Positions 1-6,182 of a stretch of DNA of 7,033 nucleotides are shown one piece after another. A program made the position numbers and the translations under genes. The stretch is from the NCBI RefSeq assembly GCF_037577855.1, contig NZ_JBAKFX010000103.1, forward strand, positions 1-7,033. The letters are read 5' to 3'. Below the pieces are notes generated by a model. It searched no databases. It was not told where the DNA came from and saw nothing but the letters and a program-made list of their open reading frames with translations. Source of the stretch: Dethiothermospora halolimnae (GTDB taxonomy: Bacteria; Bacillota; Clostridia; Tissierellales; VENL01). The number at the start of each line of letters is the position of its first letter. Within the stretch, counting starts at the first letter, position 1.

Positions 1-62
1 ATGCTCAAGGTTATTCACCGCATTTTTGCTAATTTATCAAGGGTTTTATGAAAATATTACAT

Positions 63-102
63 AAAAAAAGAGCTCTGTGTGTAAGAACACACAAAACTCT
101 TT
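63..102 (-). terminator. Strong intrinsic terminator of the oxidoreductase gene
   Basis: On the minus strand AAAGAGTTTTGTGTG (102-88) pairs over all 15 positions with CACACAGAGCTCTTT (81-67), including two G-U pairs, around a 6-nt loop. It runs straight into a T-tract (69-63). It lies 45 nt after the stop codon. A small CCCT/AGGG hairpin sits between the stop and this terminator. Confidence 0.92.
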
Positions 103-147
103 ATTTCTTCTTAACTTAATGACATTGCCCTGAAAAGGGTCTTTTTT

Positions 148-3100
148 TTAATATTCCATATTAGCTAAACGCTCGTATGTTTGATATCTTTCTTTTGCTT
201 GTTCTTCTGCTTCTTGGAATAAGTTTTTAGCTATTTCTGGGAATGTCTTAGCTAACGAAGTATATCTTACTTCACTATTTATAAAGTCTTGGAATGAAGC
301 TGTTGGTTCTTTAGAATCAAGAACAAACGGATTCTTTCCTTCTGCTTTAAGCTCTGGATTGAATCTCCATAAATGCCAGTATCCTGACTGAACAGCTAGT
401 TTTTCCTGCTCTTGAGTTTTACCCATACCAGCCTTGATACCATGGTTAATACATGGAGCATAAGCTATTATTAGTGAAGGTCCGTCATATTTCTCAGCCT
501 CAACTAAAGCCTTCATGAATTGGTTCTTATTAGCACCCATAGCAACTTGAGCCACATACACATATCCATAGTTTGATGCCATAAGTCCTAAGTCTTTCTT
601 CTTAGTCTTCTTACCTGAAGCTGCAAACTTAGCAACTGCAGCAGTTGGAGTAGCTTTTGATGATTGACCTCCAGTATTTGAATAAACCTCTGTATCAAAT
701 ACCAATACATTTACGTTCTCACCTGAAGCTAATACGTGATCTAGTCCACCGTATCCGATATCATAAGCCCAACCGTCTCCACCAACGATCCAAGCTGATT
801 TCTTGATTAGATAATCCTTCTTATCTTTAATTTCTCTAAGTATCTCTTTAGCTCTATCATTATTAACCTCTGTATCTAATAATGGAAGAAGTTTAATAGT
901 TGCAGCCTTAGAAGCTTTTGCATCCTCTTTACCTTCTATCCATTCGTTACAAGCTTCTTTAATTTCAGCTGGAACATCAAGTTCTACTAACTCTGTCATT
1001 ATATTTAAAAGACTACTTCTCATTTTCTTAATAGCCATTGCCATACCATAACCATATTCAGCATTGTCCTCAAATAATGAGTTAGCCCAAGCAGGTCCTT
1101 TTCCTTCTGCATTTTTACAGAATGGAGTTGATGGAGCTGAACCACCCCAGATTGAAGAACAACCTGTAGCATTGGCAATTACCATTCTATCTCCATATAA
1201 TTGAGTTACTGCCTTAAGGTATGGAGTTTCTCCACATCCAGCACAGGCTCCTGAGAACTCAAGTAATGGTTGTGCAAATTGACTACCTTTAACAGTTTCA
1301 AGCTTCATTAAATCTTTCTTCTCTGAAACTGTAGTAGCATAATTCCAATTTGGAACTTCTTTTTCGATTTGTGACTCTAAAGGTTTCATTATTAAAGCTT
1401 TTTCCTTAGATGGACAAACATCGGCACAGTTTCCACATCCTGTACAATCTAATGTACTTACCTGTATCTTATATTCTAATCCATCGAAACCTTTGCCTAT
1501 AGCTTTTTTAGTGTCAAATGTTTCTGGAGCATTAGCTTTTTCTTCTTCATTTACTAACACCGGTCTTATGGCAGCATGTGGACATACATATGAACATTGG
1601 TTACATTGTATACACTTATCTATCTGCCACTCTGGTACTTCAACTGCTATACCACGTTTTTCATATGCAGCAGAGCCATTTTCAAATGTACCGTCTTCTG
1701 CACCTACAAATGTACTTACTGGAAGGGAATCTCCATCTTGTCTGTTTATAGGTCTTAATATGTTCTTAATGAAGTCTGGCTCCTCAGTAGTTACTGCAGC
1801 TTGTTCTTCTCCAGTTGCATTTGCCCATGAAGCTGGTACTTCTACTTTAGCTAAAGCTTCTATACCTTTATCAACTGCTTCATAGTTCATATTAACTACT
1901 TTATCACCTTTTTTACCATATGACTTAACAATGGCACCCTTTAGATACTCAATTGCATCTTCCATAGGTATTACTTCTGCCAGTTTAAAGAATGCTGCCT
2001 GCATAATCATATTAGTTCTATGTCCAAGTCCTATTTCAGCAGCTATCTTAGTTGCATTAATAGTATAGAAATCTATATTGTGATCTGCAATATATTTTTT
2101 CATTGATGCAGGTAATTTTTCTTCTAACTCATCATGGGACCATAAAGTATTAAGAAGGAATTTACCTCCATCTTTTAAGCCCTTTAACAAATCATATTGA
2201 TCAACATATGACTGCATTGAACATGATATGAAATCTGATTTATTAATTAAGTAAGTTGATTTTATAGGAGCTTTACCAAATCTTAAGTGGGATACAGTAA
2301 CTCCACCTGATTTCTTACTATCATATGAGAAATAACCTTGAGCATACATATCTGTATTGTCACCGATAATCTTGATAGCATTCTTATTAGCTCCAACTGT
2401 ACCATCTGAACCAAGTCCCCAGAACTTACAACTTATAGTTCCTTCTGGTACTGTAGAAATTTCTTCTTTAACTTCTAATGAAGTATGGGTTACATCATCG
2501 TTTATACCTATTGTAAATCCATTCTTTGGATTTTCTTCATTTAAGTTATCAAATACAACTTTTATTTGAGCTGGAGTAGTATCCTTTGAACCTAATCCAT
2601 AACGTCCACCTACAACTAAAGGAGCATTTTCCTTATCATAGAATAATGTACGAACATCTTGGTATAATGGCTCTCCTAATGCTCCTGGTTCTTTAGTTCT
2701 ATCAAGTACAGCTATCTTTTTAACTGTATCTGGTAATACATCAAAGAAATATTTAGCTGAGAATGGTCTATAAAGTCTTACCTTAACAAGACCTACTTTT
2801 TCTCCCTTTGATAATAAGTAATCTATAGTCTCTTCCGCCGTATCAGTTACTGAGCCCATTGCTATTATAACTCTTTCAGCATCCTCTGCTCCATAATAGT
2901 TAAATGGTTTATAGTCTCTACCTGTAATCTCACTTATTTCCTTCATATAATCAGCTACCATATCAGGTACAGCATCATAGAATGGATTTACTGATTCTCT
3001 AGCTTGGAAGAAAATATCAGGATTCTGAGCAGTACCTCTAGTTACAGGATGCTCTGGATTTAATGCTCTATTTCTAAACTCTCTAACCGCATCATAATCA

Positions 3101-3684
3101 ACTAATTTGGCAAAATCATCATAATCTATTAACTCAATCTTTTGAATTTCATGGGAGGTTCTAAATCCATCAAAGAAATGTACAAATGGAACTCTTGATT
3201 TAATGGAACTTAAATGGGCAACACCACCAAGGTCCATAACTTCTTGAACACTTCCAGATGCTAACATTGCAAAGCCTGTTTGTCTCGTTGCCATAACATC
3301 TGAATGATCTCCGAATATTGATAATGCATGACTAGCCACCGCACGGGCACTTACATGAAATACTCCTGGCAATAACTCTCCAGCGATTTTATACATATTA
3401 GGTACCATTAATAATAGTCCCTGGGATGCTGTGAAGGTAGTAGTTAAAGCTCCTCCTTGAAGGGAACCATGTACTGCACCAGAAGCTCCTCCTTCTGATT
3501 GTAATTCTGTAACATCTACAGTTTGTCCGAAAATATTTTTCTTACCATGGGCAGCCCACTCATCAACATTCTCTGCCATTGGAGATGATGGAGTAATTGG
3601 GTATATAGCTGCTACGTCAGTGAAGGCATATGATACATATGCCGCAGCTGTATTACCATCCATGGTCTTCATAACTTTTGCCAT
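148..3684 (-). CDS. nifJ: Pyruvate:ferredoxin (flavodoxin) oxidoreductase, single chain
   Basis: This cytoplasmic enzyme oxidises pyruvate with CoA to acetyl-CoA and CO2 and reduces ferredoxin, the central step from glycolysis to acetyl-CoA in anaerobes. The 1178 residues match the full-length homodimeric form; also named por or pfor. The N-terminal domain carries YPITPSSP (28-35, T31), E64 and R114, which correspond to active-site residues in the Desulfovibrio africanus enzyme. Two ferredoxin-type 4Fe-4S motifs follow, C691/C694/C697/C701 and C747/C750/C753/C757. The proximal cluster ligands are C814, C817, C842 and C1078. The thiamine diphosphate/Mg site is in GDGWAYDIG (969-977) and SNTGGQ (1002-1007). 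ATG at 3684 has AAGGGGGT 6 nt upstream. No frameshift or missing ligand is visible. It has its own promoter and terminator, so co-regulation with agr is not indicated. Confidence 0.98.
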   Translation of the reverse strand: MAKVMKTMDGNTAAAYVSYAFTDVAAIYPITPSSPMAENVDEWAAHGKKNIFGQTVDVTELQSEGGASGAVHGSLQGGALTTTFTASQGLLLMVPNMYKIAGELLPGVFHVSARAVASHALSIFGDHSDVMATRQTGFAMLASGSVQEVMDLGGVAHLSSIKSRVPFVHFFDGFRTSHEIQKIELIDYDDFAKLVDYDAVREFRNRALNPEHPVTRGTAQNPDIFFQARESVNPFYDAVPDMVADYMKEISEITGRDYKPFNYYGAEDAERVIIAMGSVTDTAEETIDYLLSKGEKVGLVKVRLYRPFSAKYFFDVLPDTVKKIAVLDRTKEPGALGEPLYQDVRTLFYDKENAPLVVGGRYGLGSKDTTPAQIKVVFDNLNEENPKNGFTIGINDDVTHTSLEVKEEISTVPEGTISCKFWGLGSDGTVGANKNAIKIIGDNTDMYAQGYFSYDSKKSGGVTVSHLRFGKAPIKSTYLINKSDFISCSMQSYVDQYDLLKGLKDGGKFLLNTLWSHDELEEKLPASMKKYIADHNIDFYTINATKIAAEIGLGHRTNMIMQAAFFKLAEVIPMEDAIEYLKGAIVKSYGKKGDKVVNMNYEAVDKGIEALAKVEVPASWANATGEEQAAVTTEEPDFIKNILRPINRQDGDSLPVSTFVGAEDGTFENGSAAYEKRGIAVEVPEWQIDKCIQCNQCSYVCPHAAIRPVLVNEEEKANAPETFDTKKAIGKGFDGLEYKIQVSTLDCTGCGNCADVCPSKEKALIMKPLESQIEKEVPNWNYATTVSEKKDLMKLETVKGSQFAQPLLEFSGACAGCGETPYLKAVTQLYGDRMVIANATGCSSIWGGSAPSTPFCKNAEGKGPAWANSLFEDNAEYGYGMAMAIKKMRSSLLNIMTELVELDVPAEIKEACNEWIEGKEDAKASKAATIKLLPLLDTEVNNDRAKEILREIKDKKDYLIKKSAWIVGGDGWAYDIGYGGLDHVLASGENVNVLVFDTEVYSNTGGQSSKATPTAAVAKFAASGKKTKKKDLGLMASNYGYVYVAQVAMGANKNQFMKALVEAEKYDGPSLIIAYAPCINHGIKAGMGKTQEQEKLAVQSGYWHLWRFNPELKAEGKNPFVLDSKEPTASFQDFINSEVRYTSLAKTFPEIAKNLFQEAEEQAKERYQTYERLANMEY

Positions 3685-3716
3685 TTAAAGACCCCCTTGT
3701 TTCTTATTATTATTTA

Positions 3717-3726
3717 TGTTTAAACA
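3717..3726. promoter_or_regulatory. Palindrome TGTTTAAACA at the predicted transcript start
   Basis: This perfect 10-bp palindrome occupies about +1 to +10 of the oxidoreductase transcript, a position where a repressor could block initiation. It does not match the Rex consensus (TTGTTAAnnnnTTAACAA) or a CcpA cre site. Short A/T-rich palindromes are common, so the assignment as an operator is tentative. Confidence 0.25.
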
Positions 3727-3733
3727 CACTTTA

Positions 3734-3762
3734 AGTATAGTAAACTCTATGTATAAAGTCAA
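3734..3762 (-). promoter_or_regulatory. Strong sigma-A promoter of the pyruvate:ferredoxin oxidoreductase gene
   Basis: On the minus strand TTGACT (3762-3757) and TATACT (3739-3734) each match five of six consensus bases and are separated by the ideal 17 bp. The transcript would start near 3727, leaving a leader of about 43 nt with the AAGGGGGT ribosome site at 3698-3691. This fits an abundant central-metabolism enzyme expressed independently of the agr genes. Confidence 0.85.
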
Positions 3763-3816
3763 TAAATTCATAATCTTTAAATGTTACAAAAATTTATTAT
3801 TTCCTTTTCCCACTGG

Positions 3817-3847
3817 AAAACCCCTACAATTTAAATTGTAGGGGTTT
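3817..3847 (-). terminator. Palindromic terminator of agrBD
   Basis: Positions 3818-3847 are a perfect 30-bp palindrome (AAACCCCTACAATTT and its complement). As RNA it gives a 13-bp stem with a TTAA loop and a strong CCCC/GGGG base. On the minus strand GGGG is followed by TTTT, a short U-tract. A second outer pairing, TTCCACT with AGTGGGAA (one bulge), could extend it. It separates agrD from the oxidoreductase promoter. Confidence 0.75.
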
Positions 3848-3874
3848 GTGAGAAAGTGGAACTTTATGATATAA

Positions 3875-4003
3875 CTATTTTTTCCTTAATTTTTCAGGAA
3901 ATTTAGGTTGATGGCATAAATAATAACAGCAACTATTTGAGCTTGCATTGGTAAATAATGATGCCATAGAAGCTACAAGTTTTAACATTTTTCTTGATTT
4001 CAT
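3875..4003 (-). CDS. agrD: AgrD, cyclic thiolactone autoinducer precursor (42 aa)
   Basis: This small gene encodes the precursor of the secreted quorum-sensing peptide. The product begins MKSRKMLKLVASMASLF, a basic amphipathic leader expected to dock on the membrane. The core SNSCCYYLC spans residues 22-30. The tail HQPKFPEKLRKK (31-42) matches the conserved clostridial AgrD pattern with two prolines, an acidic residue and a terminal L. Aligning this tail to known clostridial precursors, I infer AgrB cuts after C30 and forms a five-residue ring from C26 to the C30 carboxyl. A six-residue ring from C25 is the alternative. Three cysteines in the core is unusual, since AgrB needs one. ATG at 4003 has a perfect AGGAGG (4016-4011) 7 nt upstream. 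It lies 23 nt downstream of agrB and is followed by a hairpin 27 nt after the stop. Confidence 0.93.
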   Translation of the reverse strand: MKSRKMLKLVASMASLFTNASSNSCCYYLCHQPKFPEKLRKK

Positions 4004-4026
4004 AATTATCCCTCCTCATTAGAATC

Positions 4027-4593
4027 TTAATCATTTATTATTAATGTCAATGACTCTATAAAGACCGCTAATGATGCAATAGCACAAAACTCTATTAAAT
4101 TTTTACTATATATGCAAGTAACTATAATAGTTAATGAATATACAGTAACAAGTATTCTGCTATTTCTTCTATACTTCTTTACTTCCCTTTCGCTAAGGGG
4201 TTTATTAGGGGTATCCTTTGGAGCAAATATAAAAAATATAATCATTGCTATAAATATTATTAATCCTTGAAAGCTCAAAGACTTTAATACCTCTAAATTT
4301 TTAACTCCCCATATGGGTACTAATACAAATAATGATGTCATAATAAAACAGCTTAAATAAGTTTTAGCATGATATCCTCCAGCTTGTACCCTTAATGTGC
4401 TAAAAATAAGTAAGAAAATAATCGCTTCCTTAATCCATCCCAATGCAAATGTTATTAATATTATTCCTATAAAATCTACTATTGTCGAATATACCAGTTG
4501 GAGACCATATAAATAAATGTCATAATCATCGAAGGATATAATATCATTATTTATCAATTTTTCAGTCGTTTTTTTAGCAACGGTATCTATCAT
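4027..4593 (-). CDS. agrB: AgrB, autoinducer-peptide processing endopeptidase
   Basis: This 188-residue integral membrane cysteine protease removes the C-terminal tail of the AgrD precursor and closes the thiolactone ring. The family signature RVQAGGYHAKTYLSC is at residues 68-82. By comparison with Staphylococcus aureus AgrB the catalytic pair is H75 and C82, seven residues apart as in that enzyme. The conserved cytoplasmic loop APKDTPNKPLSERE (124-137) follows. Hydrophobic segments lie at roughly 33-54, 56-68, 80-97, 106-124, 147-163 and 167-186, as expected for this polytopic family. The length is typical. The ATG at 4593 has GGAGG 6 nt upstream. The agrD gene begins 23 nt after the stop, so the two are co-transcribed. 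A terminator and a promoter separate it from agrC upstream. Confidence 0.96.
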   Translation of the reverse strand: MIDTVAKKTTEKLINNDIISFDDYDIYLYGLQLVYSTIVDFIGIILITFALGWIKEAIIFLLIFSTLRVQAGGYHAKTYLSCFIMTSLFVLVPIWGVKNLEVLKSLSFQGLIIFIAMIIFFIFAPKDTPNKPLSEREVKKYRRNSRILVTVYSLTIIVTCIYSKNLIEFCAIASLAVFIESLTLIIND

Positions 4594-4621
4594 TTTTTGC
4601 CTCCACAGATTTTATATTTAT

Positions 4622-4650
4622 ATATTACAATTTTGTCTTTTAATAGTAAA
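4622..4650 (-). promoter_or_regulatory. Sigma-A promoter of agrBD
   Basis: On the minus strand TTTACT (4650-4645) and TAATAT (4627-4622) are separated by exactly 17 bp. Each box matches four of six consensus bases, so the promoter is weak alone and suits activator dependence. The predicted transcript start near 4615 leaves a leader of about 22 nt containing the GGAGG site for agrB (4604-4600). Confidence 0.5.
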
Positions 4651-4666
4651 GTGCTTATGCTAAAGC

Positions 4667-4697
4667 GGTTGTTTTTCTTTCATATTTGGTTATTGTT
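4667..4697. promoter_or_regulatory. LytTR-like direct repeat upstream of the agrBD promoter
   Basis: Read on the plus strand, GGTTGTTTTT (4667-4676) and GGTTATTGTT (4688-4697) share the pattern GGTTnTTnTT at 21-bp periodicity. LytTR regulators such as AgrA and VirR bind paired direct repeats with a GTT core about two helix turns apart, upstream of the -35 box. The proximal copy here lies 16 bp upstream of the proposed -35 box at 4645-4650. That position and spacing fit activation of agrBD by the response regulator of this locus. Because T matches come cheaply in such DNA, the shared GGTT and the spacing carry most of the weight. Confidence 0.4.
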
Positions 4698-4710
4698 ATG
4701 TTATTAAATG

Positions 4711-4745
4711 GAAAAACAAAAGTACCGTTGGCACTTCTTTTTTTC
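4711..4745 (-). terminator. Intrinsic terminator of the agrA-agrC unit
   Basis: On the minus strand AAGTGCC (4735-4729) pairs with GGTACTT (4725-4719) around the loop AAC, with one G-U pair. An A-tract precedes the stem and TTTTGTTTTT accompanies its 3' side; including the flanks, 16-base arms pair with a single mismatch. The hairpin separates the kinase gene from agrB, so agrBD needs its own promoter. On the plus strand the same sequence gives a stem with one A/C mismatch followed by T7, but no plus-strand gene approaches it. Confidence 0.75.
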
Positions 4746-4773
4746 GTGCAGAGTACAAAGTACAGAGAGCAGG
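4746..4773. repeat. Four tandem heptamers (GTRCARA-like)
   Basis: The run reads GTGCAGA, GTACAAA, GTACAGA, GAGCAGG in direct succession, with a more degenerate fifth unit (GAATCGA) at 4774-4780. It fills the gap between the terminator hairpin and the 58-bp palindrome. It is visibly richer in G and C than its surroundings. The function is unknown. Such degenerate short tandem repeats can arise by slippage or arrive as part of a repeated intergenic element. Confidence 0.6.
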
Positions 4774-4782
4774 GAATCGATA

Positions 4783-4840
4783 TTTTTTTATTATAGTCAA
4801 CTAATTTTCTATAGAAAATTAGTTGACTATAATAAAAAAA
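4783..4840. repeat. Perfect 58-bp palindrome without spacer
   Basis: Positions 4783-4811 are the exact reverse complement of 4812-4840, 29 bases per arm with no central spacer. The outer seven bases are T7 on the left and A7 on the right. Inside are TTGACTATAAT on the right arm and its mirror image. It starts 8 nt after the kinase stop. Read from either strand the transcript would fold into one very long stem that ends in A7 rather than U7, so it is not a standard intrinsic terminator. It could be a repeated palindromic element, a regulator site, or a cruciform-forming junction. Each strand also carries TATAAT 17 bp from TTTTCT, a weak symmetric promoter-like pair. Confidence 0.9.
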
Positions 4841-4860
4841 GAAAGAAATTAATTCTTTCT
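4834..4860 (-). terminator. Weak A/T-rich hairpin over the kinase stop codon
   Basis: On the minus strand AGAAAGAA (4860-4853) pairs perfectly with TTCTTTCT (4847-4840) around a 5-nt loop. Six T residues (4839-4834) follow, giving terminator geometry with a stem of only two G-C pairs. It overlaps the last kinase codons and the stop. The T-run is also the outer arm of the 58-bp palindrome, so the two hairpins compete. It is probably at most a partial terminator. Confidence 0.3.
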
Positions 4861-6174
4861 CCTTTGGGGTAACGCAATATTTACTTTAAATTGCTTATTT
4901 TTAGTTTCAATTCTTAAAATACCATTATATTTTTCAACTATATACCTTATATTTGATAATCCATATCCATGATTTTCTTTATCCTCCTTAGTAGTAAACT
5001 TATCTTGTTTCATATTTTCCTCTATCCGGTAGTCAGAATGTTTAGGATTAATAACCTTAATAATAATATTTTGTCTAATGGGGTATATTTCAATATTTAT
5101 ATATGGCTCTTCAGTTACTTTCTTACATGCTTCTATGGCATTATCTATGGTATTGCCAATAATAATGGATAAATCGATATCTTCTATATGTATATTTGGT
5201 GGTAAGTCTATTTGTGTATTTACTTTTATTCCATTATTTTGTGCCAACTTTAACTTAAAGTTTAATAGTGCAGAAATAATAGGATTGTTTGTTTTTACTA
5301 TAGTTTTAAATTCATTTACCTGTTCCACCAAGTTATTTACATAGTTCCTCGCCTCATCTAATTTATTTAATTCTAATAAACCATAAATGCAACTTAAATG
5401 GTGATTAAAATCATGTCTTTGAGACCTTAAGGTATCATTCACTTCAGTTATATTGTTTATATAAAAAGTTTGTTGTTTATAACTCTCTTCCTTTATTTTC
5501 CATTCTATTTCCTGTTGTGCATAATACACAATTTTTTTTAATATAGCAAAAATAATTATATTTAAAAAAACAGCACCAATGGTTATTATTGATATATATC
5601 TAACTGTATTTTCACTTAATAGATTAGTTTTTTGGTATACCCATCCAACTACAAATAGAATTAATATATCAAATAATAATATCATCCATATTAAATAAAA
5701 CCTTCTGTTTATTAAGGTAATCTTCAAGTTCAATTTTGTTATTATCTTTTTTATGAATATGAAGTACATAAATTTACTTAATAACATAAATATTACTCTT
5801 ATTTCATTTTTCTGTACTATTAGTTCATAGTCTAATTGGAATATACGCATTAATAAATCTACAGCTACTATCTCAATAATAATATTTGTTATTAATGCCA
5901 GCAATGCATAAAAATATATATTTCTTATACGATTTTTAAATATAATATTAAAATTTATCCCAGTTAAAATAAACATTATTGTGAAGCCTTGTATACTAGC
6001 TAGTCCAAAATAATAATTTGTGACTTTATTAATACATACCTGTATAAATACTATAAGTAATCCTTTTTTGATTTCTACTTCATCATATCTTATACATTCC
6101 TTTACAAAATAAAAAACTAGTATTCCGTCAATAAAACTTACTATAAATTCTAGTAACATAAATATTTTCATCAT
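4849..6174 (-). CDS. agrC: AgrC-type membrane sensor histidine kinase
   Basis: This 441-residue sensor kinase of the HPK10/GHKL class is the likely receptor for the AgrD-derived peptide. The N-terminal ~215 residues hold about seven hydrophobic segments (roughly 4-24, 37-58, 61-80, 85-108, 125-142, 160-180, 193-215), followed by a helical linker. The phospho-acceptor is H254 in the RHDFNHHL box. The ATP-binding domain shows the N-box NTIDNAIEA (341-349, N345) and the G-box GYGLSNI (403-409), with the short GHKL C-terminus. The gene begins 8 nt after the response regulator stop. The AAGGG ribosome site overlaps that TAA, suggesting translational coupling. Two adjacent ATGs exist at 6174 and 6171; the second has the more usual 8-nt spacing, so a 440-residue product is equally possible. 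The stop is followed by an A/T-rich hairpin and a long palindrome. The sensor domain is too variable to predict the ligand. Confidence 0.93.
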   Translation of the reverse strand: MMKIFMLLEFIVSFIDGILVFYFVKECIRYDEVEIKKGLLIVFIQVCINKVTNYYFGLASIQGFTIMFILTGINFNIIFKNRIRNIYFYALLALITNIIIEIVAVDLLMRIFQLDYELIVQKNEIRVIFMLLSKFMYFIFIKKIITKLNLKITLINRRFYLIWMILLFDILILFVVGWVYQKTNLLSENTVRYISIITIGAVFLNIIIFAILKKIVYYAQQEIEWKIKEESYKQQTFYINNITEVNDTLRSQRHDFNHHLSCIYGLLELNKLDEARNYVNNLVEQVNEFKTIVKTNNPIISALLNFKLKLAQNNGIKVNTQIDLPPNIHIEDIDLSIIIGNTIDNAIEACKKVTEEPYINIEIYPIRQNIIIKVINPKHSDYRIEENMKQDKFTTKEDKENHGYGLSNIRYIVEKYNGILRIETKNKQFKVNIALPQRRKN

Positions 6175-6182
6175 ATCAACCC

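Noticed and set aside
21..49. TTGATA and TGAATA on the minus strand as a promoter leaving the window
   Set aside because: The -10 match is poor and there is no downstream gene in view to support it.
1..64. Short plus-strand open frames, including one open from the window edge to a TAA at 62-64
   Set aside because: About 20 codons with no recognisable residues is too little to call a convergent gene end. The minus strand here has frequent stops.
1493..1885. Plus-strand open frame of 130 codons
   Set aside because: It lies entirely inside the oxidoreductase gene on the opposite strand, has no ribosome site and gives a composition typical of antisense to a conserved coding frame.
2357..2569. 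Plus-strand open frame of 70 codons
   Set aside because: It is antisense to the oxidoreductase coding sequence, with no recognisable motif or start signal.
148..4003. Functional link between the agr genes and the pyruvate:ferredoxin oxidoreductase
   Set aside because: A terminator and a separate strong promoter lie between them and no LytTR-like repeat pair is visible upstream of the oxidoreductase, so adjacency alone does not support joint function.
4969..5344. Two overlapping plus-strand open frames of 67 and 88 codons
   Set aside because: Both are antisense to the conserved ATPase domain of the sensor kinase. Their hydrophobic look comes from reading A/T-rich DNA in reverse.
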